Source: Eubacterium sp. (GTDB lineage: Bacteria; Bacillota; Clostridia; Oscillospirales; Acutalibacteraceae). Taken from it: a stretch of 6,984 nucleotides of DNA. Under the pieces are notes generated by a model that was given only the letters and a program-made list of their open reading frames with translations, was not told the DNA's origin and searched no databases. Made by a program: the position numbers and the translations under genes. Below, in pieces: positions 1 to 6,464 of the stretch (the stretch's first letter is position 1; each line of letters begins with the position of its first letter). The stretch lies in the NCBI GenBank assembly GCA_029050995.1, contig JAIDLO010000130.1:1-6984 (forward strand), in the 5' to 3' direction.

Positions 1-1
1 C

Positions 2-1177
2 GGTAAAACAGCGGTTGCCGCAGGCGTTTTATACACGGCTGTCAAAAACGGATTTCAGGGTGCTTTAATGGCGCCAACGGAAATCCTTGCCGTTCAACAT
101 ATGGAAACTATGAGCAGAATGCTTGAGGGAACAGGCATTACGATTGACCTGCTTACAGGAAGTACACCTGCAAAGGAAAAACGGGAAATTAAAAGCAGGC
201 TGATGAACGGCGAAACAAACCTTGTTATCGGCACGCACGCGCTGATTCAGAATGATGTTGAATTCCAAAATCTCGGCATTGTTATCACAGACGAGCAGCA
301 CCGATTTGGCGTTAATCAGCGAGCAAACCTTGCTATGAAGGGCAACGAGGTACATACGCTTGTTATGAGCGCAACGCCTATTCCGAGAACGCTTGCGCTT
401 ATGATTTACGGTGACCTTGATTTATCCATTCTTGATGAACTCCCTGCAGGCAGACAGAAAATACGAACAGATGTTGTTGATTCACGCTACCACAAGCGTA
501 TCTATGAATTTATCAAAAAAGCGATTGCCCGTGATGAGCAGGCATATATCGTCTGCCCGCTTGTTGAAGAGGGCGAAAGCGATTTAAAACCTGCAACCCA
601 ATATGCAGAAATGCTTTCGGAAACTGCCTTTAAAGGCTATAATATCGGACTGCTTCACGGTAAAATGAAAGCAAAAGACAAGGAAAAGGTAATGACTGCT
701 TTTTCGGACGGAGATATTAAAATTCTTGTTTCAACAACGGTTATTGAGGTTGGCGTTGATGTTCCGAACGCAACCGTTATGGTTATTGAAAACGCAGAGC
801 GCTTTGGATTATCACAGCTTCATCAGCTTCGCGGACGCGTTGGCAGAGGTGCATCACAATCCTATTGTATTCTTGGTTCGGACAGAAAAGGCGAAACCGC
901 ACAAAACAGACTTTCCATTATGAAAAATAATTCGGACGGCTTTAAAATTGCGGACGAGGATTTAAAGCAAAGAGGCCCCGGCGATTTCTTCGGCAACCGT
1001 CAGCACGGTTTGCCCGATTTGAAAATTGCAGATATGCTTACCAATACAGAAACGCTTGCCCTTTGCAGACAAGCGGCAGATGAGATTCTGGCAAAAGACT
1101 TTAATCTTGATTTGCCGGAAAATAAAGCACTTGCAAATGCAATTTCAGATATGTTCCGAAATTCCGTTGGAAACTAA
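2..1177 (+). CDS. recG: ATP-dependent DNA helicase RecG (C-terminal part, 5' end cut by window)
   Basis: RecG is a superfamily 2 DNA translocase that remodels stalled replication forks and branch-migrates Holliday junctions and R-loops. The frame is open from base 2, so the gene starts outside the window; the ATG at 68 is internal, lying in the conserved motif Ia APTEILA. 391 residues are visible, the last ~57% of a usual ~680-690 aa protein. Seen in order: the end of Walker A (GKT, bases 2-10), motif Ia (from 68), the DEQH Walker B box in TDEQHRFGV (290-301), motif III MSATPIPRTLAL (365-400), the helicase C lobe with TTVIEVGVDVPNA and QLRGRVGRG (motif VI, about 824-850), then the RecG-specific stretch QRGPGDFFGNRQHGLPDL (968-1021), which separates it from Mfd and PriA. 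All motifs look intact, so a working enzyme is expected. No T-rich terminator follows; a palindromic repeat cluster begins within 12 bases of the stop. Confidence 0.97.
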   Translation, partial: GKTAVAAGVLYTAVKNGFQGALMAPTEILAVQHMETMSRMLEGTGITIDLLTGSTPAKEKREIKSRLMNGETNLVIGTHALIQNDVEFQNLGIVITDEQHRFGVNQRANLAMKGNEVHTLVMSATPIPRTLALMIYGDLDLSILDELPAGRQKIRTDVVDSRYHKRIYEFIKKAIARDEQAYIVCPLVEEGESDLKPATQYAEMLSETAFKGYNIGLLHGKMKAKDKEKVMTAFSDGDIKILVSTTVIEVGVDVPNATVMVIENAERFGLSQLHQLRGRVGRGASQSYCILGSDRKGETAQNRLSIMKNNSDGFKIADEDLKQRGPGDFFGNRQHGLPDLKIADMLTNTETLALCRQAADEILAKDFNLDLPENKALANAISDMFRNSVGN

Positions 1178-1185
1178 TGTACAAC

Positions 1186-1272
1186 GGACGAGCAATGCTC
1201 GCCCCTACGATAGTTTGTAGGGTGCGATGCCCAAGCAATGAAAAACGGGCGGATAATATCCGCCCCTACGAT
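1186..1272. repeat. Cluster of short palindromic intergenic repeats (CGCCCCTACGAT core)
   Basis: This fills most of the gap between recG and the acetyltransferase gene. The 12-base string CGCCCCTACGAT occurs twice in direct orientation, at 1200-1211 and 1261-1272. Each copy closes a palindrome: CGAGC/GCTCG (1189-1193 with 1197-1201, flanked by a further GG/CC after one mismatch) and GGGCGGATA/TATCCGCCC (1247-1255 with 1257-1265, one central base). A third inverted pair, CCCTAC (1203-1208) with GTAGGG (1217-1222), sits between them. No ORF, promoter or T-run is visible. The GC content is clearly above the flanking DNA. Repeats with this kind of core are, from general familiarity, dispersed between genes in many gut clostridial genomes; whether they are MITE-like or REP-like cannot be told here. 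Any transcript reading out of recG would fold strongly in this region. Confidence 0.75.
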
Positions 1273-1287
1273 TTAGAAAGGTAAAAA

Positions 1288-1773
1288 ATGATTAAACTAA
1301 TTGATGATATAAATCAGCTTTCTGTTTGCCTTGATATTATTCATAAAAGCTTTGAAACCGTAGCAAAGGAATTTCATTTTACCAAGGAAAACTGCCCAAG
1401 GCATACATCCTTTATGCCGATTGAAAAGCTTGAAGAGCAATTCAACAACGAATATCAAATGTTTTTATATTCTTATAAGAACAATTATGCAGGCTTTTTT
1501 TCTGTTCATATTGAGGATAACTCTTTAGAACTTAACACACTTGGCGTTCTTCCCGAATATCGCCGCAATGGAATCGGAAAAGAAATAATTGATTTCAGCA
1601 AAGAATATGCAGCTACGCATAATTGCAGTACAATAAAAATCAGCATTGTTGAAGAGAATACAAAGCTTAGAAAATGGTATGAAAGCCTTGGTTTCAAGCA
1701 TACAGAAACAAAAATAATTCCCGATTTACCATTTACAGTAGGATATATGGAATTAACATTAAAGAGCATTTGA
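1288..1773 (+). CDS. GNAT-family N-acetyltransferase
   Basis: This 161-aa protein belongs to the GNAT fold, which moves an acetyl group from acetyl-CoA to an amine; the substrate cannot be told from the sequence. Motif A is clear: LGVLPEYRRNGIG (residues 85-97), with the R-x-x-G-x-G pyrophosphate loop at Arg92, Gly95 and Gly97, preceded by the beta-4 strand (SLELNTL). Motif B follows as NTKLRKWYESLGFKHTET (about 124-141), with Tyr131 in the usual place for the general acid. Single-domain length is typical. The ATG at 1288 is preceded by AGAAAGG (about 1275-1281), a fair ribosome binding site at 6 bases spacing. No promoter is evident in the repeat-filled upstream gap, so expression may depend on read-through from recG. 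The stop codon lies inside the stem of the following terminator. Fold assignment is firm; the biological substrate is unknown. Confidence 0.9.
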   Translation: MIKLIDDINQLSVCLDIIHKSFETVAKEFHFTKENCPRHTSFMPIEKLEEQFNNEYQMFLYSYKNNYAGFFSVHIEDNSLELNTLGVLPEYRRNGIGKEIIDFSKEYAATHNCSTIKISIVEENTKLRKWYESLGFKHTETKIIPDLPFTVGYMELTLKSI

Positions 1774-1794
1774 ATAATCAAATGCTCTTTTTTT
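1761..1794 (+). terminator. Rho-independent terminator overlapping the acetyltransferase stop codon
   Basis: A perfect 13-bp stem pairs 1761-1773 (AAAGAGCATTTGA) with 1778-1790, with a 4-base loop (1774-1777) and a run of seven T (1788-1794). The last three codons and the TGA of the acetyltransferase form the left arm. The convergent gene on the minus strand stops at 1800, so the hairpin also lies just past its end; on that strand the bases after the stem (AATGTTAATT) give only a weak U-tract, so it should act mainly on the plus strand. Confidence 0.9.
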
Positions 1795-1799
1795 GTTCT

Positions 1800-3443
1800 T
1801 TATTCATTTGTCGGCTCAGGCTCTGTTACCTCTTCGCCGTAAACCTGAATCATAACTTCCTCGCCCTTGGCAATTTCATCCCCTGCTTCAGGTGCCATAC
1901 CATTTCTTTGACGAACGGTATTTGGTGTATTATGATCATCATTATAAATCGTTACAACACGAACCTTAAAGCCCTCATCTTCAAGAATTTTAACAGCTTC
2001 ATCCTTTGGCTTTCCGCCGACATCGGGAACATGAAGCAATTCTATTCCCTTGCTGACTGTAAGCGCAATCTCTGTTCCCTTGCTGACTTGTTCGCCTGCC
2101 TTAACGCTCTGCTTGAAAACAACACCCTCTTCATACTCAGCTGAATACTCACTTTTAAAGCTGAATTTAAACTGCGCATTCCAGGAAGCCTGGTTTTTAA
2201 TTTCAGATTCGGTATATCCTGCTTTGCAAAAATCGGGAACTGCTACCTTTAAAATTTCTTCAACAGGCGCCGTTGTTGTTTCAGGCTCCTTCTCCGGTCC
2301 CTTTTTAAAGTATACGGCACAGAAAATGGCTGCCACAAGAACAGCAACAGATGCAGCAATAGCAACAATGGCTTTAATCTGCTTTTTACTGTCTTTCTTC
2401 TTTACAGCTTCCCCGCCGTCTTCTCTTGCTTCCTCAGCCTGCGGAGTAGCAGAAGAAGCATTAACCGCATTGGCAACAACAGAAGGTGCAGCAGAAAGCA
2501 ACTCTCTGAAATCATCAACACTCTGAATTCTGTGTTCCGGATAAATCTGAAGACCGCCGCCAAGCGCGCGGATAACATGCGCAGGTATTCTTTCAGCGAT
2601 ACTGTTTGGAATCATTAATTTATCATTAACAGCTCTTGCAGGAGCTTCCGGCGGATTTGTTCCAACCAACGCACGATAAATACAAGCTGAAAAAGAATAA
2701 ATATCTGTTGCAGGGCATATTCTGTGGTTATTATCATACTGTTCAAGCGCGGTATATCCGGCAACAGGTCTGAACGCAAGCACGCTTGAAGCCTCATTAC
2801 ATTCCCCAATGCAAAATCCCGCAAGGCGAACCTTTCCGTCTCTGCACAAAACAAGATTATCCGGATTAATTTCGCCATGAATAATGCCGTTATCATGCAG
2901 TGCTTCAATCGTTGTAAGAATCGGCATAAACATCAATCTTGCCTTATCCCACAAAATATTATTATCTGTATTTCTTATAAGGAAATCATGAAGCGAAACA
3001 CTATCCATTTTTTCACAAACGGCATATGCAGTTTCATTTTCTTCAAGAATATCAAGCACGGGAATAACAGCTGAAAGAGAATTCAAGCCCTTGAGCGTTT
3101 TCCAAAGCTTGATAAAAGAATCCTTATATACAGCAAAATTCTTTTTATATCTTTCTCTTACATGAACATCATTATTTCCCTCAAGGCGATTGCAGATTCC
3201 GCCCGGTAAAAATTCACGAATGGTTACAACCGCATTTCGCTCTGTATCATAACCGATATAAACAACCGAATCGTTTTCAACGGAAATGGAATTTCCAACT
3301 ACATAACGGTCTGCAAGCATTGTTCGGCGTGGAAGAAAAATTGTATCCGTAACAGAATCATTATCAAATCCGCAATTTCTGCAAATACAGCCCGCAGTTA
3401 ACGGTTCAAAGCAATTCATACATAAATTATCAGTGTAGCCCAT
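1800..3443 (-). CDS. Membrane pseudokinase: zinc ribbon, degenerate Ser/Thr kinase domain, transmembrane helix, two PASTA domains
   Basis: 547 aa. Domains: zinc ribbon with Cys8-x2-Cys11 and Cys21-x2-Cys24 (extra Cys19); Hanks-type kinase fold about 46-316; linker rich in charged residues; one transmembrane helix about 356-378 (KQIKAIVAIAASVAVLV onward); two PASTA repeats about 398-466 and 468-537. PASTA domains in PrkC/PknB kinases face outward and bind muropeptides, which predicts the kinase lobe inside and the C-terminus outside. The catalytic residues are lost: no glycine in the GxGxxG positions (SISVENDS, 52-59), the VAIK Lys is Arg76, HRD is His189-Gly190-Glu191, and DFG is Gly209-Phe210-Cys211. 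Asn196, the APE-like ALE (232-234), Asp247 and Arg305 are retained. It is thus probably a pseudokinase acting by binding rather than phosphorylation; its partner is unknown. The start at 3443 is chosen over an in-frame ATG at 3482 because GGAGG lies 5 bases before it (3453-3449). No cognate PP2C phosphatase gene is next to it. Confidence 0.9.
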   Translation of the reverse strand: MGYTDNLCMNCFEPLTAGCICRNCGFDNDSVTDTIFLPRRTMLADRYVVGNSISVENDSVVYIGYDTERNAVVTIREFLPGGICNRLEGNNDVHVRERYKKNFAVYKDSFIKLWKTLKGLNSLSAVIPVLDILEENETAYAVCEKMDSVSLHDFLIRNTDNNILWDKARLMFMPILTTIEALHDNGIIHGEINPDNLVLCRDGKVRLAGFCIGECNEASSVLAFRPVAGYTALEQYDNNHRICPATDIYSFSACIYRALVGTNPPEAPARAVNDKLMIPNSIAERIPAHVIRALGGGLQIYPEHRIQSVDDFRELLSAAPSVVANAVNASSATPQAEEAREDGGEAVKKKDSKKQIKAIVAIAASVAVLVAAIFCAVYFKKGPEKEPETTTAPVEEILKVAVPDFCKAGYTESEIKNQASWNAQFKFSFKSEYSAEYEEGVVFKQSVKAGEQVSKGTEIALTVSKGIELLHVPDVGGKPKDEAVKILEDEGFKVRVVTIYNDDHNTPNTVRQRNGMAPEAGDEIAKGEEVMIQVYGEEVTEPEPTNE

Positions 3444-3448
3444 TTTTT

Positions 3449-3453
3449 CCTCC
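3449..3453 (-). promoter_or_regulatory. Ribosome binding site deciding the pseudokinase start
   Basis: The minus strand carries GGAGG, then AAAAA, directly before the ATG at 3443. This full Shine-Dalgarno match fixes the start 13 codons inside the longest open frame. The earlier ATG at 3482 would place the start upstream of the -10 element and has no comparable site. Confidence 0.85.
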
Positions 3454-3467
3454 GAATATAATAATAT

Positions 3468-3501
3468 ATTATAGTTTATCAATCAAACAGGCATTTGTCA
3501 A
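3468..3501 (-). promoter_or_regulatory. Candidate sigma-A promoter of the pseudokinase gene
   Basis: Reading the minus strand, a consensus TTGACA (3501-3496) is followed after 17 bases by TAAACT (3478-3473), and immediately after that by a perfect TATAAT (3473-3468, 22 bases from the -35). The 17-base pair is the better-spaced choice; the TATAAT could be used if another factor assists. A 12-base perfect palindrome ATAATATATTAT (3461-3472) covers the second -10 and the likely start of the transcript. The leader would be only about 20-30 bases. Confidence 0.6.
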
Positions 3502-3522
3502 GAAAAGTAAACCATACATTTA

Positions 3523-3551
3523 TTGATTTCAAACAGTTTATAGTATATAAT
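3523..3551 (+). promoter_or_regulatory. Sigma-A promoter of the yhaM-prmA-hydrolase operon
   Basis: TTGATT (3523-3528) and a perfect TATAAT (3546-3551) are separated by exactly 17 bases. Transcription would start near 3558, leaving a short leader of about 25 bases that carries the ribosome binding site GAGGTGA (3571-3577) ahead of the ATG at 3582. The two divergent promoters lie back to back with about 20 bases between their -35 boxes. Confidence 0.75.
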
Positions 3552-3581
3552 TAAATTGTTAAAATATTACGAGGTGATACT

Positions 3582-4547
3582 ATGAATTTTAAAACTCTTC
3601 CGAACGGTATGTGCGACGGCTTTGTTATTCTAAAAAAATGCGAAGTAAAGAATTCTAAAAACGGCTCTTCCTATCTTGATCTTGTTTTAGGCGATAAGGA
3701 CGGAGAACTCCCTGCAAAGGTTTGGGATTATACAGACAACGGCTTATACGAAGCCGAAATGATTGTTAAGGTAAGAGGAACGATTGAGCAATATAACGGA
3801 AAGGATCAATTCAGAATTGCACAGATTCGCCCTGTAGCCTCAACCGATGATTATAATCTTGCAGACCTTGTACCTGCAAGCGAGGTTGGCGGAGAGCAGG
3901 TCTTCAATATGCTTTTAAAGCGTGTTAACGCTTTTAAGGATAATGATTTAAAACGAATTGTGCTTTCAATTTTAGAGGACAAAAAGGATCTGCTTGTAAA
4001 CTGCCCTGCCGCATTCAGACTGCATCACGCTATGGTAGGCGGCTTAATGCTTCATACAATGTCTATCGTTAGAATGGCAGAGGAAATCTGCAAAATTTAT
4101 CCGAATATAGATAAAGAGCTTTTACTTTCAGGTGCAATTCTGCACGATACTGCAAAAACATGGGAATTTGAGCTCAGCAAAACAGGGCTTGTTAAGGGCT
4201 ACAGCACAGAGGGCGAGCTGATCGGTCATCTTGTTAAAGGCGCAATGTATGTTGAAAATACAGCGGACAAGCTTGGTATTAAAAGCGAAAAGGTTGTTTT
4301 GCTTCAGCATATGATTCTGAGTCATCACGGCGTTCCAGAGTTCGGCTCTCCTGTCAGACCAATGTTTTTAGAGGCAGAGATTTTATCTTCTCTTGACTCG
4401 CTTGATGCAACTATATTTGAAATCAACAATGCAACAGGCAAGGTTAAGGCAGGCGAATTTACAGACAGGCAGTGGGCGCTTGACAATAGAAAGCTTTATA
4501 ATCACGGGCTTACAAATAACGAACACAAAGTTAATCTTGGAGAATAA
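3582..4547 (+). CDS. yhaM: 3'-5' exoribonuclease YhaM-like (OB-fold plus HD domain)
   Basis: 321 aa, close to the 314 aa of Bacillus subtilis YhaM, a cytoplasmic metal-dependent 3'-5' exonuclease that trims short single-stranded RNA and can act on DNA. The N-terminal OB-fold (about 10-85: SSYLDLVLGDKDGELPAKVW and the VRGTIEQYNGKDQFRI strands) should bind nucleic acid. The HD phosphohydrolase domain (about 145-300) shows candidate metal ligands His158 (GLMLHT), His188-Asp189 (AILHDTAK), His216 (LIGHL), His243 and His248-His249 (QHMILSHHG), and Asp272/Asp275. The family-typical stretch SHHGVPEFGSP is present. A small change is visible after the HD pair: HDTAK rather than the common HDxGK. It is first in a three-gene operon; the next start is 3 bases past its stop. 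Start supported by GAGGTGA at 3571-3577. Family assignment is confident; that this copy has YhaM's RNA-decay role is by homology. Confidence 0.92.
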   Translation: MNFKTLPNGMCDGFVILKKCEVKNSKNGSSYLDLVLGDKDGELPAKVWDYTDNGLYEAEMIVKVRGTIEQYNGKDQFRIAQIRPVASTDDYNLADLVPASEVGGEQVFNMLLKRVNAFKDNDLKRIVLSILEDKKDLLVNCPAAFRLHHAMVGGLMLHTMSIVRMAEEICKIYPNIDKELLLSGAILHDTAKTWEFELSKTGLVKGYSTEGELIGHLVKGAMYVENTADKLGIKSEKVVLLQHMILSHHGVPEFGSPVRPMFLEAEILSSLDSLDATIFEINNATGKVKAGEFTDRQWALDNRKLYNHGLTNNEHKVNLGE

Positions 4548-4550
4548 CAA

Positions 4551-5489
4551 ATGGAGAATGTATTGGAAAGCTGGGCTGAAATAGCCATAACCGTTAAAAC
4601 AGAAGATATTGAAACAGCGGGAAGCATTGCAAATATGGTTGTTCCCTACGGAATTTACATAGAGGATTATTCTGCACTTGAAGCGGATGCGGCTGAAATA
4701 TCACATTATGATTTCATTGACGAAAGTCTGCTGAATAAGGACAGAACAAAGGGTATCATTCACATTTATGTTAACCCGCACGAAAATCCGCTTGAAGCTG
4801 TTTCCTTCATAACAGAACGGCTGAACAGCGAAAAAATAGAGCACGAAATCAAAATTGCAGACTGCAAAACGGAGGATTGGGTAAACAACTGGAAGCAGTA
4901 TTTCCACGCTATGCCGATTGGCGAAAAGCTTTTGATCCGTCCGCTCTGGGAACAAGAATACGATACAAACGGAAGAATCGTGCTGAACATTGAACCGGGG
5001 CTGGCTTTCGGAACAGGCAGCCACCCGACAACAAAGCTTTGCTTAGAAACGCTTGAAAAATATATTGACGAAAATTCAACCGTACTTGATATCGGCTGCG
5101 GCAGCGGAATCTTATCCATCGCGGCGCTTCTGCTTGGAGCCAGATCCGCTTTCGGTGTTGATATAGACAAGCTTGCCGTTAAAACAGCGATTGAAAATGC
5201 AAAAGAAAACGGCTTTGAAGCACCTGTTTTTGATGCAGTTAACGGTAATCTTTCAGACAAGGTAACAGGAAAATACAGCGTTATCGTTGCAAATATCGTT
5301 GCAGATATTATTATGCAGTTCAATAAAGAGGTTGGCGAATTTCTTGAGGACAACGGCATATATATTACAGGCGGTATCATAGATATAAGAAAAGACGAAG
5401 TCATCCATTCATTTGAAGAAAACGGATTTGAAATCATTGCCAACTACGAAGAAAAGGGTTGGAATGTTTTTGTTTGCAAAAGGAGATAA
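4551..5489 (+). CDS. prmA: Ribosomal protein L11 methyltransferase
   Basis: PrmA uses S-adenosylmethionine to trimethylate amino groups of ribosomal protein L11 (RplK). The 312-aa length is normal for Firmicute PrmA. The N-terminal substrate-recognition domain (about 1-100, beginning ESWAEIAITVKTEDIE) is followed by the linker signature EDWVNNWKQYFHAMPIGEKL (108-127), RPLWE, and the PrmA hallmark NIEPGLAFGTGSHPTT (146-161). The Rossmann SAM-binding motif is LDIGCGSGILSIAA (179-192), with the acidic beta-2 end VDID (203-206) and the catalytic-loop motif VANIVADII (246-254). All key elements look intact. The ATG is 3 bases after the yhaM stop, with GGAG (4539-4542) inside the end of yhaM, so translation is likely coupled. 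In many Firmicutes prmA is followed by rsmE; here a hydrolase gene takes that place. Confidence 0.96.
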   Translation: MENVLESWAEIAITVKTEDIETAGSIANMVVPYGIYIEDYSALEADAAEISHYDFIDESLLNKDRTKGIIHIYVNPHENPLEAVSFITERLNSEKIEHEIKIADCKTEDWVNNWKQYFHAMPIGEKLLIRPLWEQEYDTNGRIVLNIEPGLAFGTGSHPTTKLCLETLEKYIDENSTVLDIGCGSGILSIAALLLGARSAFGVDIDKLAVKTAIENAKENGFEAPVFDAVNGNLSDKVTGKYSVIVANIVADIIMQFNKEVGEFLEDNGIYITGGIIDIRKDEVIHSFEENGFEIIANYEEKGWNVFVCKRR

Positions 5490-5492
5490 GCT

Positions 5493-6464
5493 TTGGATAC
5501 ATTTTTAATTACTGCAGGAATTATACTAGCTGCATTCATTCTGCTTTTATTTATCATCTGCGGATTTGTTTACAATCAGATTGTCTGGCGGAAAACGATT
5601 AAAATTCCCGAATTCATACTGAAGCTCGTTGCAGGAAACGATATGACGCCCGATCATTTTGAAGAAGATGCCCACAAGGCAGAGGCAATACTCTTTCAGC
5701 GCATTACAAGAATTGAGGAATATATTTCCGATAACGGCGAAAAGCTGATTGCAAGAATCGTTGAGCCTGAAAAAAGCAACGGCAGACTTATCTTAGCCTG
5801 CCATGGTGCACGAAGCTGGGGTATCGGCGAATTCTGCTTTATTTCAGATTATTTTTATAAAAACGGCTATACGGTTATTATGCCCGACCATAGGGGCTGC
5901 GGCGACAGTGACGGCAAATATATGGGCTACGGCACACATGAATCCATAGATGCATACTATTGGGTAAATTATGCAAAGCAGCATTATCCCGATATGGATA
6001 TTTTTCTTTTAGGTGTTTCCATGGGTGCAGCAACCGTGCTTATGATGAGTAAAAATGCAGAAGACGAAGCAGTTAAAGGAATCATAGCAGACTGCTCTTA
6101 CACCTCACAATGGGATGAATTTTCCTATCAGCTGAATACATCCTTTCATTTGCCGAATTTCCCGATTATGAATATCTGCAATTTATACAGCAGAATTTTG
6201 ACGGGCTACTCCTTTAAGGATGCCTCCCCGCATAATGCAGTTCAGGAGGCAAAAAAGCCGATTCTTTTCATACACGGCGGAAAAGACGATTTTGTGCCGA
6301 CCTATATGGAGAAGATTTTATATGACGCCTGCTGCACGGAAAAGGAAATGCTTGTTGTTGAAAACGCAGTGCACGCACGAAGCTATTATACAGACCCGAC
6401 AACATACCAAAAAGCAATCGAAACCTTTATGGATAAATACTGCAAAACAAAAAGCAGCGCTTAA
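5493..6464 (+). CDS. Membrane-anchored alpha/beta hydrolase, TTG start
   Basis: 323 aa, with an N-terminal hydrophobic helix (about 5-28) and no clear signal-peptidase site, so probably membrane-anchored. The serine hydrolase core shows an oxyanion-side HG (LACHGARSWG, His104-Gly105), PDHRGCGDSDG (131-141), the nucleophile elbow GVSMG (174-178, Ser176), the acid in HGGKDDFVP (Asp265), and the base His294 (AVHARS). Catalytic triad Ser176-Asp265-His294 is therefore complete. It resembles uncharacterised Firmicute hydrolases of the B. subtilis YqkD/YfhM kind; esterase or peptidase activity is plausible, but the substrate is unknown. Start: TTG at 5493, 7 bases after AGGAG (5481-5485, inside the end of prmA) and 3 bases past the prmA stop; no ATG fits the N-terminus, and the start at TTG keeps the whole membrane helix. 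It is last in the operon, and its stop codon lies in the terminator loop. Confidence 0.88.
   Translation: MDTFLITAGIILAAFILLLFIICGFVYNQIVWRKTIKIPEFILKLVAGNDMTPDHFEEDAHKAEAILFQRITRIEEYISDNGEKLIARIVEPEKSNGRLILACHGARSWGIGEFCFISDYFYKNGYTVIMPDHRGCGDSDGKYMGYGTHESIDAYYWVNYAKQHYPDMDIFLLGVSMGAATVLMMSKNAEDEAVKGIIADCSYTSQWDEFSYQLNTSFHLPNFPIMNICNLYSRILTGYSFKDASPHNAVQEAKKPILFIHGGKDDFVPTYMEKILYDACCTEKEMLVVENAVHARSYYTDPTTYQKAIETFMDKYCKTKSSA

Noticed and set aside
68..70. ATG at 68 as the start of recG
   Set aside because: The frame is open to base 2 and encodes the Walker A GKT and the residues joining it to motif Ia, so the ATG is an internal Met.
1178..1287. CRISPR array or riboswitch in the repeat-rich gap
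   Set aside because: Only two copies of a 12-base core without regular spacers, and no conserved riboswitch core; dispersed palindromic repeats explain it better.
2050..2526. Open frame on the plus strand opposite the pseudokinase gene (158 codons)
   Set aside because: Ser/Ala/Leu-rich translation of the antisense of the PASTA, TM and linker coding region, with no RBS or recognisable domain.
1800..3443. Pseudokinase as a decayed pseudogene
   Set aside because: The full 547-codon frame, strong RBS and promoter, intact zinc ribbon, TM and PASTA domains argue against decay; changes are confined to catalytic positions.
3443..3482. Upstream in-frame ATG at 3482 for the pseudokinase
   Set aside because: It lies upstream of the probable -10, has no Shine-Dalgarno, and the added 13 residues are AT-driven; GGAGG points to 3443.
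4766..5443. Long open frame (225 codons) on the minus strand inside prmA
   Set aside because: It is antisense to a confidently identified gene, gives a low-complexity Ser/Ile/Pro-rich product with no domain, and has no ribosome binding site; it is a shadow of prmA codon use.
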